A stretch of DNA of 28,143 nt, taken from contig CAZYPV010000042.1 of NCBI GenBank assembly GCA_964649515.1, forward strand, positions 1-28,143, read 5' to 3'. Position numbers and translations under genes: made by a program. Positions 1 to 7,672 of the stretch are shown in pieces (the first letter of the stretch is position 1; every line of letters begins with the position of its first letter). The notes beneath the pieces are model-generated. The model saw only the letters and a list, made by a program, of their open reading frames with translations. It ran no database searches and was not told the origin of the DNA. The DNA is from CALKGK01 sp964649515. Its GTDB lineage: Bacteria; Bacteroidota; Bacteroidia; Flavobacteriales_D; Sanyastnellaceae.

Positions 1-1
1 C

Positions 2-1927
2 TATCTAAAAAATGGTTTTTGGGCGAAAACGATGGAGGATGAGCTCCCTAACCCAGGCCTAACGGCAACGTTCATCGTAGAAATGATGGACGTGAGTGAA
101 GAATTGCTCGCTCTGGCTTTTAGTAATCCCGAAGCCTTCGAAAAGAAAAAGGCAGAATTGATCGCCAATCGTTTGAACGGAGAAGACTACTTGGAAGCGG
201 TTATTCGTCCGTTCAACTACGGAAACAGCTACTTTATGATCGTGAGCAAAACCTTTTCTGACGTTCGTTTGGTGGGCGCTCCACCGTCTGCAGTGGGGAA
301 ATTTGGTGGTGATACGGACAATTGGGTTTGGCCCAGACACACCGGTGATTTCTCCATGTTTCGCATTTATGCCGATGAAAACAACCTTCCAGCAGAATAC
401 AGCGAGAATAACAAACCTTATCAAGCACCAAGACATTTGGAGGTGAGCCTCAATGGAGTGAAAGAAGGCGACTTCACCATGGTTTTTGGCTTCCCCGGAC
501 GAACAGAGCAGCACTTGCTTTCATCTCAGGTGGCTTATGTGGTTGAAAAGGCCAACCCGATGAGACTGGCGATGAGAGAAGCGAGCTTGTCCATCATCGA
601 TCAAGCAATGAGAAGGAGCGACAAAATTCGAATTCAATACGCTGCCAAACAATCGAGCATTAGCAACGCTTACAAGAAATGGATTGGTCAGAATAAAGGG
701 CTCATCGAACTCAAAGCGATTCAGCAGAAATTGGATCAAGAAGAGGCTTTTAAATCCTTAGCGGCGATGAAAGGGATGGGCGAGAAGGTGCTCCCCGAAG
801 AAATCAATGCATTGGCGATTCAAAATCAAGACTACCAACTTGCGAGGGATGCGTTTATTGAATGGTATTACTATGGTCCTGAACTTCCTGCTTTTGCGCG
901 CGGTTTCAATACCATCATTAACAGTCGAAAAGCCCTGGAAGAAAAGGGTGGAGTACAAGAAGAAATCGAGGCTTTGAGGGCAATTACTTCAGGTTTTTTC
1001 AAGGATTACCAGCAGAGTCTGGATGAACAAATATTCGATAAAATCACGGCCTTGTATGTAGCGCACGTTCGCCAAGATTTGCAGCCCGATGAACTTAAGG
1101 TACTTGAACAAAAGTTCAATGGTGAGGTGATGGCTTACCGCGAATCAGCCTACAAGAAAAGTATTTTCACCAACGAAGAGGACGTGATGAAAATGCTGGC
1201 CGATCTCGAATCTGGAAAGGTGAAAAAGTGGACGAAAAAAGTGAATGCAGACCCCATCTTCAAATTAGGAGCAAGCTTCGTTGATGGCTATTACAGCAAA
1301 ATTCGTCCGAGCTACAACGAGTTCAATACACAGATCGAAGAAAAAATGCACGCTTACGTGAAAACCAAAATGCTCCTTTTTCCGAACAATACCTATTGGT
1401 CCGATGCCAACAGTACTTTGAGGTTAACCTTCGGTAAGGCGGAAGGAAGTGTGCCAAGAGACGGTATCGTTTATAAATCATTCACCACGGCCGACGGGAT
1501 CCTCGAAAAATTCATTCCTGGCGATGCTGATTTCGATCTTCCCGCAGATTTGGTTGATCTTCTTTCAAAAGAGGAGTATGGAATTTATGCTGCTGACGAT
1601 GGTGAACTTCACGTTTGCTTCACGGGTTCGAATCATACCACTGGCGGAAACTCTGGGAGTCCGGCTCTTAACGCAAAAGGTCAGCTCATTGGTTTGAATT
1701 TCGACCGCACTTGGGAAAGCACCATGAGCGACATTCTTTTCGACCCCGTGCGCTGCAGAAACATCATGGTGGATATCCGCTACATTTTGTTCATTGTGGA
1801 CAAATATGCCAATGCTCAGCGCTTAATTGAGGAGATGACCTTGGTTGTGGGAGAGGAGAAGGCCGAAATGGAAGAGCCGGAAATGGAGGGGATGAAGAAC
1901 GACAACAAGCTTCTCGAAAAGAACTGA
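2..1927 (+). CDS. dpp11: S46 family dipeptidyl-peptidase, DPP11-like (5' end outside window)
   Basis: This is the C-terminal part (641 codons) of an S46 exopeptidase, a periplasmic enzyme that removes dipeptides from the N-terminus of peptides. The frame is open to the left edge, and the residues before the first Met (YLKNGFWAKT) match the family, so that Met is not the start. The catalytic His lies outside the window. The catalytic Asp is in RHTGDF (codon 347-349) and the nucleophile Ser in GGNSGSP (codon 1652-1654); their 435-residue spacing fits the family. Eighteen residues after the Ser is an Arg in NFDRTW (codon 1706-1708). From family knowledge, Arg here (R673 of Porphyromonas gingivalis DPP11) gives Asp/Glu specificity, whereas DPP7 has Gly. 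The tail is acidic and Met-rich. Family assignment is firm; acidic specificity is inferred from one residue. No terminator is evident downstream. Confidence 0.93.
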   Translation, partial: YLKNGFWAKTMEDELPNPGLTATFIVEMMDVSEELLALAFSNPEAFEKKKAELIANRLNGEDYLEAVIRPFNYGNSYFMIVSKTFSDVRLVGAPPSAVGKFGGDTDNWVWPRHTGDFSMFRIYADENNLPAEYSENNKPYQAPRHLEVSLNGVKEGDFTMVFGFPGRTEQHLLSSQVAYVVEKANPMRLAMREASLSIIDQAMRRSDKIRIQYAAKQSSISNAYKKWIGQNKGLIELKAIQQKLDQEEAFKSLAAMKGMGEKVLPEEINALAIQNQDYQLARDAFIEWYYYGPELPAFARGFNTIINSRKALEEKGGVQEEIEALRAITSGFFKDYQQSLDEQIFDKITALYVAHVRQDLQPDELKVLEQKFNGEVMAYRESAYKKSIFTNEEDVMKMLADLESGKVKKWTKKVNADPIFKLGASFVDGYYSKIRPSYNEFNTQIEEKMHAYVKTKMLLFPNNTYWSDANSTLRLTFGKAEGSVPRDGIVYKSFTTADGILEKFIPGDADFDLPADLVDLLSKEEYGIYAADDGELHVCFTGSNHTTGGNSGSPALNAKGQLIGLNFDRTWESTMSDILFDPVRCRNIMVDIRYILFIVDKYANAQRLIEEMTLVVGEEKAEMEEPEMEGMKNDNKLLEKN

Positions 1928-2000
1928 AATAGGAGGATAGAGGAAAGATTCTTACAAGAGTGTGATCCGCTAGGATGACAAGCAAGTGCATGTGCTGTTT

Positions 2001-2008
2001 TAAGTTTG
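2001..2008 (+). promoter_or_regulatory. Candidate -7 box for the WecG/TagA-like gene
   Basis: TAAGTTTG is an exact match to the Bacteroidota -7 consensus TAnnTTTG and lies 26 nt before the ATG at 2035. No TTG is seen at the proper distance upstream, so support is partial. It favours the ATG at 2035 over an in-frame ATG at 1975, which lies upstream of this box. Confidence 0.35.
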
Positions 2009-2034
2009 AAACGAAAACAATTCAAACTCAGAAC

Positions 2035-2799
2035 ATGACTTTAATCTCGCAAAAGAACGCTGAGGGTCTCTTTGGGATTCCCTTCGAAAGAGCAAGTGTT
2101 TACGACTCACTCTTGCAATTGGAAGACCATTTAGACGCTTCCGAATTCCAACATTTATGTATTCTCGATGCTAGCTCTGCCATGGGGTTTTGCACAGAGT
2201 TAACACAGGTTTATGACACCCCAACCACGCAGCGAAAGGCCATAGGTACAGGTAAAATGCTTTATCTGGCGTCCCTCATTTCAGGTAAACCCTTGACTTC
2301 GGAAATTGATGCGAAAATGTTTTTTGATGGGGTGATGGAAATGGCACAAGATAAAGGACGAAAAATCTACTATCTCTCTAGCCTCCCTGAATCAGAACTT
2401 CAATCGACCCATCTTTTGAGTCAGCGAGAATTTCACTTCTCCCTTGTTGGAAAAAGTACTTTTCAAGCGCAATCAGGGAGAGCGTCTTTACTTCGAATTG
2501 CAGAAGACATTGCAGACAGTGGGGCAGGAGTGGTGGTGATGGACGGCTTGTCGGCCGTTTGGGATGAAATGTTAAAAGCGCATCCCGAGTTGCTTTCCAG
2601 AGTGAGTTTGGTTTTAGAATATCCCGAGCTGAAGAAATACACCGCCCTTTCATACAGCCGACTGAGCATCAGCCTGAGCGATCACCTGCAAAGGAAATGG
2701 AACAAAGCACTTCAAAAAACAGGGCAAACGGCCCATTTAGTGAGTCACCTCGTTAAAGAAAGATTCTGGACCCGAGAAATGGGTAGAGAACTGCTCTAA
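2035..2799 (+). CDS. Divergent WecG/TagA/CpsF-like (GT26-fold) protein
   Basis: This 254-residue protein has the length and block order of GT26 glycosyltransferases, which transfer a sugar to an undecaprenyl-linked glycolipid. The opening FGIPFERAS corresponds to the family's FGVPIDRVT. LASLISGKPL, an AQDKGRKIYYL strand, FSLVGKSTF and a DSGAGVVVMDG strand follow in family order. The usual active-site residues are not visible: the TPN motif reads LDAS, the PDG motif (catalytic Asp) reads IGTGK, and the GxPKQE motif reads LSAVWDE. It may therefore be a non-catalytic relative or a very distant homologue. An in-frame ATG at 1975 would add a Cys-rich segment unlike the family, so 2035 is preferred. 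I infer this from remembered family patterns, not a search. Confidence 0.5.
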   Translation: MTLISQKNAEGLFGIPFERASVYDSLLQLEDHLDASEFQHLCILDASSAMGFCTELTQVYDTPTTQRKAIGTGKMLYLASLISGKPLTSEIDAKMFFDGVMEMAQDKGRKIYYLSSLPESELQSTHLLSQREFHFSLVGKSTFQAQSGRASLLRIAEDIADSGAGVVVMDGLSAVWDEMLKAHPELLSRVSLVLEYPELKKYTALSYSRLSISLSDHLQRKWNKALQKTGQTAHLVSHLVKERFWTREMGRELL

Positions 2800-2827
2800 A
2801 CACACATAGGACTTGAGAGCCCGTGTT

Positions 2828-2941
2828 TTAGCTCAAGAAGTAAATAATCAAAACTACGATGGCAAAACAGAAGATAGCAAAGGTAACAGGTCCTCCAATT
2901 TCGTTTTGCTCTGGTTCTAAGTGGTCGTGATCGTGGCCCAT
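2828..2941 (-). CDS. 37-residue His-rich single-pass membrane peptide
   Basis: A small reading frame starts at ATG 2941 and ends at TAA 2828-2830. The product has an acidic, His-rich N-terminus (MGHDHDHLEPEQNE), a GGP turn, and then about 18 hydrophobic residues forming one transmembrane helix to the C-terminus. A good promoter (2958-2988) sits just upstream, and the stop is 29 bp from the convergent stop at 2799. I do not recognise the family. The HDHDH run could bind a metal, and small subunits of membrane complexes can look like this, but no function is visible. An overlapping longer frame on the same strand has no protein-like features. Confidence 0.6.
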   Translation of the reverse strand: MGHDHDHLEPEQNEIGGPVTFAIFCFAIVVLIIYFLS

Positions 2942-2957
2942 ATTGCGTTCTTTTTGG

Positions 2958-2988
2958 CAAAAATACACCACTCGTTAAAATCTCACAA
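2958..2988 (-). promoter_or_regulatory. Bacteroidota-type promoter for the 37-residue peptide
   Basis: Read on the minus strand, TTG (2988-2986) is followed by 20 nt and TATTTTTG (2965-2958), an exact TAnnTTTG box with near-ideal spacing. Transcription would begin around 2953-2951, about 10 nt before the ATG at 2941. Confidence 0.55.
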
Positions 2989-3024
2989 CCTTCACAAGCA
3001 GAAAACATGATTTGTCCGTGGCCA

Positions 3025-3032
3025 TACCTTTG
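3025..3032 (+). promoter_or_regulatory. Candidate -7 box of an orphan transcript
   Basis: TACCTTTG matches TAnnTTTG exactly. No TTG occurs at the ideal distance (the nearest, at 3012-3014, is too close). Its interest lies in the strong terminator about 110 bp downstream with no recognised gene between them. Confidence 0.3.
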
Positions 3033-3036
3033 AAAG

Positions 3037-3165
3037 CGAACTTCATCCCCATGAATACTTTTTGATCCATGCTTCGAAGTATCTTCATATTGTCCTTGGG
3101 AACAAGCGACGGCTAAGTAATTAGTTTAAGTGTTGTATAGGGCTGTCTTCGGATGGCCCTTTTTT
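3037..3165 (+). ncRNA. Candidate small RNA or leader-peptide transcript
   Basis: The interval runs from a possible start just after the TACCTTTG box to a strong intrinsic terminator, about 130 nt. The last plus-strand gene ends at 2799 and a minus-strand gene lies between, so the terminator has no obvious gene to serve. The interval contains an atactt/aagtat inverted repeat (about 3055-3082) and one tiny frame, ATG 3069 to TAA 3116 (MLRSIFILSLGTSDG), which could be a short peptide or chance. I matched no known RNA family (no 4.5S, RNase P or tmRNA signature). The 5' end is inferred. Confidence 0.3.
3139..3165 (+). terminator. Intrinsic terminator with UUCG tetraloop
   Basis: A 9-bp stem (agggctgtc paired with gatggccct, two G-U pairs) closes on a TTCG loop at about 3148-3151 and is followed by a run of six T. 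It is well formed for plus-strand transcripts. Confidence 0.75.
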
Positions 3166-3374
3166 GCTTTCCAAGGAGTCGTTTTTTCTTGCTCGATCTT
3201 TTCACAACATCGACGTATATTGTGCTCCAATTCAACCTTCTGATAGGGCTTTTCCTCAGGAGTTTGTACTAGAATACAAGCAGTTGGTGTGCCTGGAACC
3301 CGCGCTTGCTGCCTCCCTCAATGAATGCAACCTTTCAGCACGATTTGAGGTTTTACTACCGAAACCGAATTGAA

Positions 3375-6300
3375 ATGAAAAGAATCCTGCTAAGTACCGG
3401 CCTATTGTTGTGGACCTTTTGCGCTTTTTCACAGTTGCAATTGAACGAATTTTCCGCTGCAAATTACGATCAGTTTGATTTTGATCCCGATGCGTGGGAA
3501 GAAGAATTCGAAGACTGGATTGAAATATACAATCCTACCGCCGCAGCCATCGATGCCGGAGGTTATTTTCTGTCGGATGACCCGGCGAATCCCCAAAAAT
3601 TTGAGATTCCTAATGGAAACATGGTTCCGGCTGGCGGACACTTAGTAGTGATTTGTACTGGTTTCTATGAAGTGGACCCAATGACCTTCGGTTACCTCAA
3701 TACTTCGTTCAGAATTACCCAAACCAAACCGGAGTCGGTAATCTTTTCAGACCCTTCAGGAACCGTTTTGAGCGAATTTGATTACATGGTTGACATTCAA
3801 CCCAATCAGATGAACCATTCTTATGGAAGATCCTCCGACGGAGCAGCAGATTGGGTGATTTTCACTACACCAACCCCAGGAGCGGCAAATGGAGGGAATA
3901 CTGGACTTGCATATGCTGAAGAGGTTCAAGCAGATACCGAAGCAGGGTATTACGGAGGCGCTATCAATGTGGGCTTGAGTACGCCAGAACCGGGTGCGAG
4001 CATCTACTATACCTTGAATGGAGATCGTCCAAGCGACGCATCTACCTTGTACACCGGTCCCATCAACCTCAATACGACTTCAACATTACGCGCAATTGCA
4101 TACAGCGCAGATGGCAATATTCTTCCTTCTCAAATTTTGACGAATACTTATTTTTTTGGGGCCGACCAGCACGTGATACCCGTGGTAAATATTTCAGGAA
4201 ATACCTTGGGCGATGGAGCTTGGAACGGAGATGAACTCACCGCCATTGAGTTTTTTGATGATAATGGAGCCTTTTGGGTAGAGGCAACTGGAGATTCCAA
4301 CGAACACGGAAATGATAGTAACGCCTACGGACAAAGAGGATTTGACTACGTTACCCGCGATCAAATGGGACAGAATTGGGCGCTTCTGGCAGAGCTATTC
4401 AACCTCACCAATCGCGATGATTTTCAACGCATCATTTTCAAAGCAGCGGCAAATGATAACTACTCTTTTGAAAATGGAGCCCACGTGCGCGATGCCTACG
4501 TTCACACCATTAGTGAACTTGCAGGCATGAAACTCGATGAGCGAACCAGCGAAAGTTGCATCGTTTACATTAATGGAGAATATTGGGGAGTCTATGAATA
4601 CCGCGAAAAGGTAGATGATATTGACTTCACCTTGGATAAATACAACCAACCAAGAAATTTTGTGGATTTCCTCAAAACTTGGGGAGGTACTTGGGAAGAA
4701 TATGGTTCTGGTGATGATTGGTATGATTTGGTTGATTTTATCACTACCAACGATATGTCTGATCCGGCCAACTATGATTACGTTACCAGTGTTTATAACC
4801 AAACCAGCTTGATCGATTACATGATTCTGAACTCCTACATCGTTTCCATGGACTGGTTGAACTGGAACACGGCATGGTGGAGAGGAAGGCACCCCGATGG
4901 TGGAGCGAAAAGATGGAGATATGCCCTTTGGGACAATGATGCGTCTTTCGGACACTACATCAACTACACCGGAATCCCCGATACTTCGCCAAACGCAGAT
5001 CCTTGCGATCCTGAAGGAATGGGAGATGTGGGTGGACAAGGGCACGTACCCGTGTTCAACGCCCTATTGGATAACCCCGATTTTCAAGCAGAATACTACA
5101 ACCGCTGGGCATCCATGTCCAACACCTATTTTTCATGCGATTACATGATTGGTTTGTTGGATGAAATGACCGGGAGAATTGCACCCGAAATGCAGCGACA
5201 AGTGGATCGTTGGGGTGGAACCTACGCCGGTTGGGAAGCCGCCGTGCAAGAAATGCGCGACTTTATTCAAGACCGCTGTAATGAAACCATCATCGACGGA
5301 ATGACCGACTGTTATGATGTGGAACCTGCTACAGTGACCATCATCATCGACGGAGTTGGGGAAGTGGAAATCAGTGAAGCAGATATCAATCAGGACATGT
5401 CGCCATGGGAAGGAACGTACTGGATCGATGTTCCCATCACCTTGGAAGCTACAACCGATTTGGGGGTGTTTTTATTCTGGGAAGTGCAGAGTGGAAATGT
5501 CGTTTTCCCAGATCCCAATGATCCCAACCAAGAAATCATCATTGATGGTGACGTGGTGATCATCGCTCACTTCGCAGAAAATTTGGATCCACAGTTGGTG
5601 ATGTTTGACGTACAACCTGCCGGCGCAGGAGATATTTTAATGGACGGCAACATCATGGGACCCTATCCCAATACCCTCATGGTGGACCCAGGAACACACA
5701 ATCTCGATGTTGTGTCAGCCAGCCAGTGGTTCGTGTTTGATCATTGGGAAATTTTGAACGCTGCTCCAGGCCCAGATGAATTCGCTCTACCCGCAGAAAT
5801 CTATGTTGCCCAAACAGATACAGTAATTGCGGTTTTCAATGCCATTGAACATTATACCGTTAATGTTGATGTGGTTCCTGCCGGAGCAGGAGATATCGAA
5901 ATTGATGGGGTACCGCTCGCATCGTATCCTTGGTCTGGAGAGCTTGAAGGAGGCATTGATCTCAATTTTGTGACCACCGCCAACGACATTTGGTATTCAT
6001 TCTCCCATTGGGAAGTGAACAACCACGTATTGACCCCAGATGAATTCAGTGCTGATATGATCATCAACCTGTCCAGCACCGACGATATTGTGGCGGTTTA
6101 TGATGAAATACCTCATTTTGACCTCACAGTACAAATCAGTCCGCCGCTTTCGGGGTATGTTGTATTGGATGATGGAACCATTGTGACCGATGAATGGAGT
6201 GCTACTGTGGAAGGTGGAATCGATTATGATTTTAATGCTTATCCGAGCGACTTCTACACCTTCGACAGCTGGGAAGCGAGAAATCACAACGCTCAACCTT

Positions 6301-6662
6301 CCAATCGAGATGCCAGTGTTATCTTCAACATCAACCAGAACGATACCATCATCGCTAACTTCGCTCAAGAGGAATTTACCATGTACATTCCAAACAGCTT
6401 CACCCCAAACAACGATGGTAAGAACGATGTATTCCTGCCCATAGGTCGGTCTTACGACGTTGAGAAGTATGAGCTGATGGTATTTAACCGTTGGGGAGAA
6501 GTGGTATTCCAAAGTACCGACCCCATGGAAGCTTGGAACGGATCATTTCAAGGAGGTACGCATTACATCAGCGACGAAATTTTCATGTTCAAATTGAAAG
6601 TGAAGCCCGTGCATGAAATCGAAGAAAAAATCATCGAAGGACACATCACCGTGATTCGCTAG
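3375..6662 (+). CDS. Secreted CotH-kinase-like modular protein with type B T9SS sorting domain
   Basis: This 1095-residue protein starts at ATG 3375, which places a signal peptide (MKRILLSTGLLLWTFCAFSQ) at its N-terminus; an upstream in-frame ATG at 3306 would bury it. In order: lamin-tail domain (about 21-165), chitobiase/hexosaminidase C-terminal-like domain (about 188-260, with YYTLNGDRPS), CotH domain (about 266-650, with INGEYWGVYEYREKVD at 399-414 and WRYALWDNDASFG at 514-526), four related beta repeats (about 650-1000) and a CHU_C sorting domain (1001-1095, with NSFTPNNDGKND and FNRWGE). CotH of Bacillus is an atypical protein kinase that phosphorylates spore-coat proteins; the Asp in WDNDxxFG is a probable metal ligand. 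The protein should cross the outer membrane by T9SS. Substrate is unknown and kinase activity is inferred from the fold only. Confidence 0.9.
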   Translation: MKRILLSTGLLLWTFCAFSQLQLNEFSAANYDQFDFDPDAWEEEFEDWIEIYNPTAAAIDAGGYFLSDDPANPQKFEIPNGNMVPAGGHLVVICTGFYEVDPMTFGYLNTSFRITQTKPESVIFSDPSGTVLSEFDYMVDIQPNQMNHSYGRSSDGAADWVIFTTPTPGAANGGNTGLAYAEEVQADTEAGYYGGAINVGLSTPEPGASIYYTLNGDRPSDASTLYTGPINLNTTSTLRAIAYSADGNILPSQILTNTYFFGADQHVIPVVNISGNTLGDGAWNGDELTAIEFFDDNGAFWVEATGDSNEHGNDSNAYGQRGFDYVTRDQMGQNWALLAELFNLTNRDDFQRIIFKAAANDNYSFENGAHVRDAYVHTISELAGMKLDERTSESCIVYINGEYWGVYEYREKVDDIDFTLDKYNQPRNFVDFLKTWGGTWEEYGSGDDWYDLVDFITTNDMSDPANYDYVTSVYNQTSLIDYMILNSYIVSMDWLNWNTAWWRGRHPDGGAKRWRYALWDNDASFGHYINYTGIPDTSPNADPCDPEGMGDVGGQGHVPVFNALLDNPDFQAEYYNRWASMSNTYFSCDYMIGLLDEMTGRIAPEMQRQVDRWGGTYAGWEAAVQEMRDFIQDRCNETIIDGMTDCYDVEPATVTIIIDGVGEVEISEADINQDMSPWEGTYWIDVPITLEATTDLGVFLFWEVQSGNVVFPDPNDPNQEIIIDGDVVIIAHFAENLDPQLVMFDVQPAGAGDILMDGNIMGPYPNTLMVDPGTHNLDVVSASQWFVFDHWEILNAAPGPDEFALPAEIYVAQTDTVIAVFNAIEHYTVNVDVVPAGAGDIEIDGVPLASYPWSGELEGGIDLNFVTTANDIWYSFSHWEVNNHVLTPDEFSADMIINLSSTDDIVAVYDEIPHFDLTVQISPPLSGYVVLDDGTIVTDEWSATVEGGIDYDFNAYPSDFYTFDSWEARNHNAQPSNRDASVIFNINQNDTIIANFAQEEFTMYIPNSFTPNNDGKNDVFLPIGRSYDVEKYELMVFNRWGEVVFQSTDPMEAWNGSFQGGTHYISDEIFMFKLKVKPVHEIEEKIIEGHITVIR
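5325..6374 (+). repeat. Four tandem beta-rich repeats in the CotH-like protein
   Basis: Four units of roughly 85 residues lie between the CotH domain and the sorting domain. Each has a beta strand, a G-D-I/V-x-(I/M)-DG segment (PAGAGD in units 2 and 3), a (F/Y)xFxxWE core and a D(T/D/V)(I/V)(I/V)A(V/N/H)(F/Y) closing strand. They resemble the bacterial repeat (InlB B-like) family that forms stalks in surface proteins. Unit 1 is the most divergent. Confidence 0.7.
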
Positions 6663-6686
6663 AAACCGCGGCTTTGATCCATATTG

Positions 6687-6722
6687 AAACGGGAAGTTCT
6701 TCAAGGCTTCCCGTTTTATTTT
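6687..6722 (+). terminator. Intrinsic terminator after the CotH-like gene
   Basis: A perfect 10-bp stem (aaacgggaag with cttcccgttt), a 10-nt loop and a T-rich tail begin 25 bp after the stop at 6662. Confidence 0.75.
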
Positions 6723-6765
6723 GCCGAAACTCCAAACAAAGCTGTTCAATTCCGTTTGAGGAGAC

Positions 6766-6773
6766 TAACTTCG
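6766..6773 (+). promoter_or_regulatory. Candidate -7 box (TAnnTTCG) placed for leaderless eamA
   Basis: TAACTTCG ends 4 nt before the ATG at 6778, so the transcript would begin at or within a base or two of the start codon. The same box-to-ATG arrangement occurs before the gene at 26006. No clear TTG was found upstream. Confidence 0.35.
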
Positions 6774-6777
6774 CAAA

Positions 6778-7632
6778 ATGAAATGGGGTCCCATTGTACA
6801 AATGTTCTGTTCAGTAGTGCTTTTTACCCTTGCAAATGTTTGTGTAAAAGAGCTCTCCTTCATTCCCACCACGCAGCTGGTTTTCATGCGTTCGCTGGTT
6901 TCATTGTGTATCTGTGCTGTGTACGTAGCGCGCCTCAAATCACCCTTCTTTGGTGTGAATAAAAAGTGGTTGCTCATTCGTGGATTCTTTGGGATGATTG
7001 CCCTCAGTTTATTTTTCTACACCATTCAAAACATCCCCTTAGCCAGCGCAACAACCATTCAGTATTTGTCGCCTGTTTTTACAGTGATCCTTGCCATGCT
7101 CTTTTTAAAGCAAAGGGTGAAGCCTATCCAATGGTTGTATTTAGGCATCGCCATGCTTGGAATTGCTTTGGTGAAAGGATTTGATCCTCGGGTGTCCATT
7201 GGTTTTTTGGCCATAGGTACGTGTTCTGCCTTTCTAGCCGCAGTGGCTTATTTTGCTACAATGAAGTGCAAAACAACGGATCATCCCGTTACCATTGTCA
7301 TGTACTTTCATTTGCTTGCAACACCCATAATGGGAGTGGCGAGCATCGACCAATGGCTTCCCATTTCGGGTTATGAATGGGGCTTGGGAATCGTGATTGG
7401 CGTCTTCAGCGTTGTAGCGCAAGTACTCATGGCTATGGCCATCCACAGAGAAGATGCAGCCATCATTACCCCCATCAAATACATCGGAGCCTTGCTCGCA
7501 TTGAGCATCGGTTATTTTTATTTCGATGAAGAACTCAGCGCTGTTTCACTCCTCGGAATTTTCCTCGTGATTCTTGGAGTTACCCTCAACACCCTGAGCA
7601 AACGAAACAAAAAAGCGAAAGTCGGTACATGA
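6778..7632 (+). CDS. EamA/DMT-superfamily permease
   Basis: A 284-residue inner-membrane protein with about ten hydrophobic helices in two EamA halves and a short basic C-terminus (SKRNKKAKVGT). Motifs typical of the family are visible: an N-terminal helix ending in CVKELS, the FMRSLVS segment, QYLSPVFTVILAMLFLKQRV closing the first half, and YIGALLALSIGYFYFDEEL in the second. Members export or take up metabolites such as amino acids or drugs; the substrate cannot be read from the sequence. The stop codon falls in the loop of the inverted repeat that terminates the convergent icmF transcript. Confidence 0.88.
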   Translation: MKWGPIVQMFCSVVLFTLANVCVKELSFIPTTQLVFMRSLVSLCICAVYVARLKSPFFGVNKKWLLIRGFFGMIALSLFFYTIQNIPLASATTIQYLSPVFTVILAMLFLKQRVKPIQWLYLGIAMLGIALVKGFDPRVSIGFLAIGTCSAFLAAVAYFATMKCKTTDHPVTIVMYFHLLATPIMGVASIDQWLPISGYEWGLGIVIGVFSVVAQVLMAMAIHREDAAIITPIKYIGALLALSIGYFYFDEELSAVSLLGIFLVILGVTLNTLSKRNKKAKVGT

Positions 7633-7651
7633 TTCAACCCACTTTCGCTTT
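7612..7651 (-). terminator. Terminator for icmF overlapping the end of the EamA gene
   Basis: A perfect 11-bp inverted repeat (7612-7622 with 7641-7651) has an 18-nt loop. On the minus strand it is followed by TTTTTTGTTT, a good U-tract for icmF, which stops at 7673. On the plus strand the T-run is weak. Its left arm lies inside the last codons of the EamA gene. Confidence 0.65.
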
Positions 7652-7672
7652 CACCAATAAAACGGAACTCCA

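Noticed and set aside
2798..2829. Inverted repeat aaacac/gtgttt between the convergent genes near 2.8 kb
   Set aside because: Only six A/T-rich pairs around a long loop; a bidirectional terminator is possible but not supported.
2796..3008. 70-codon minus-strand frame overlapping the 37-residue peptide
   Set aside because: It overlaps the peptide in another frame, crosses its promoter and gives a translation without hydrophobic or domain pattern.
4395..5045. 216-codon minus-strand frame
   Set aside because: Antisense to the CotH domain, whose motifs are conserved on the plus strand.
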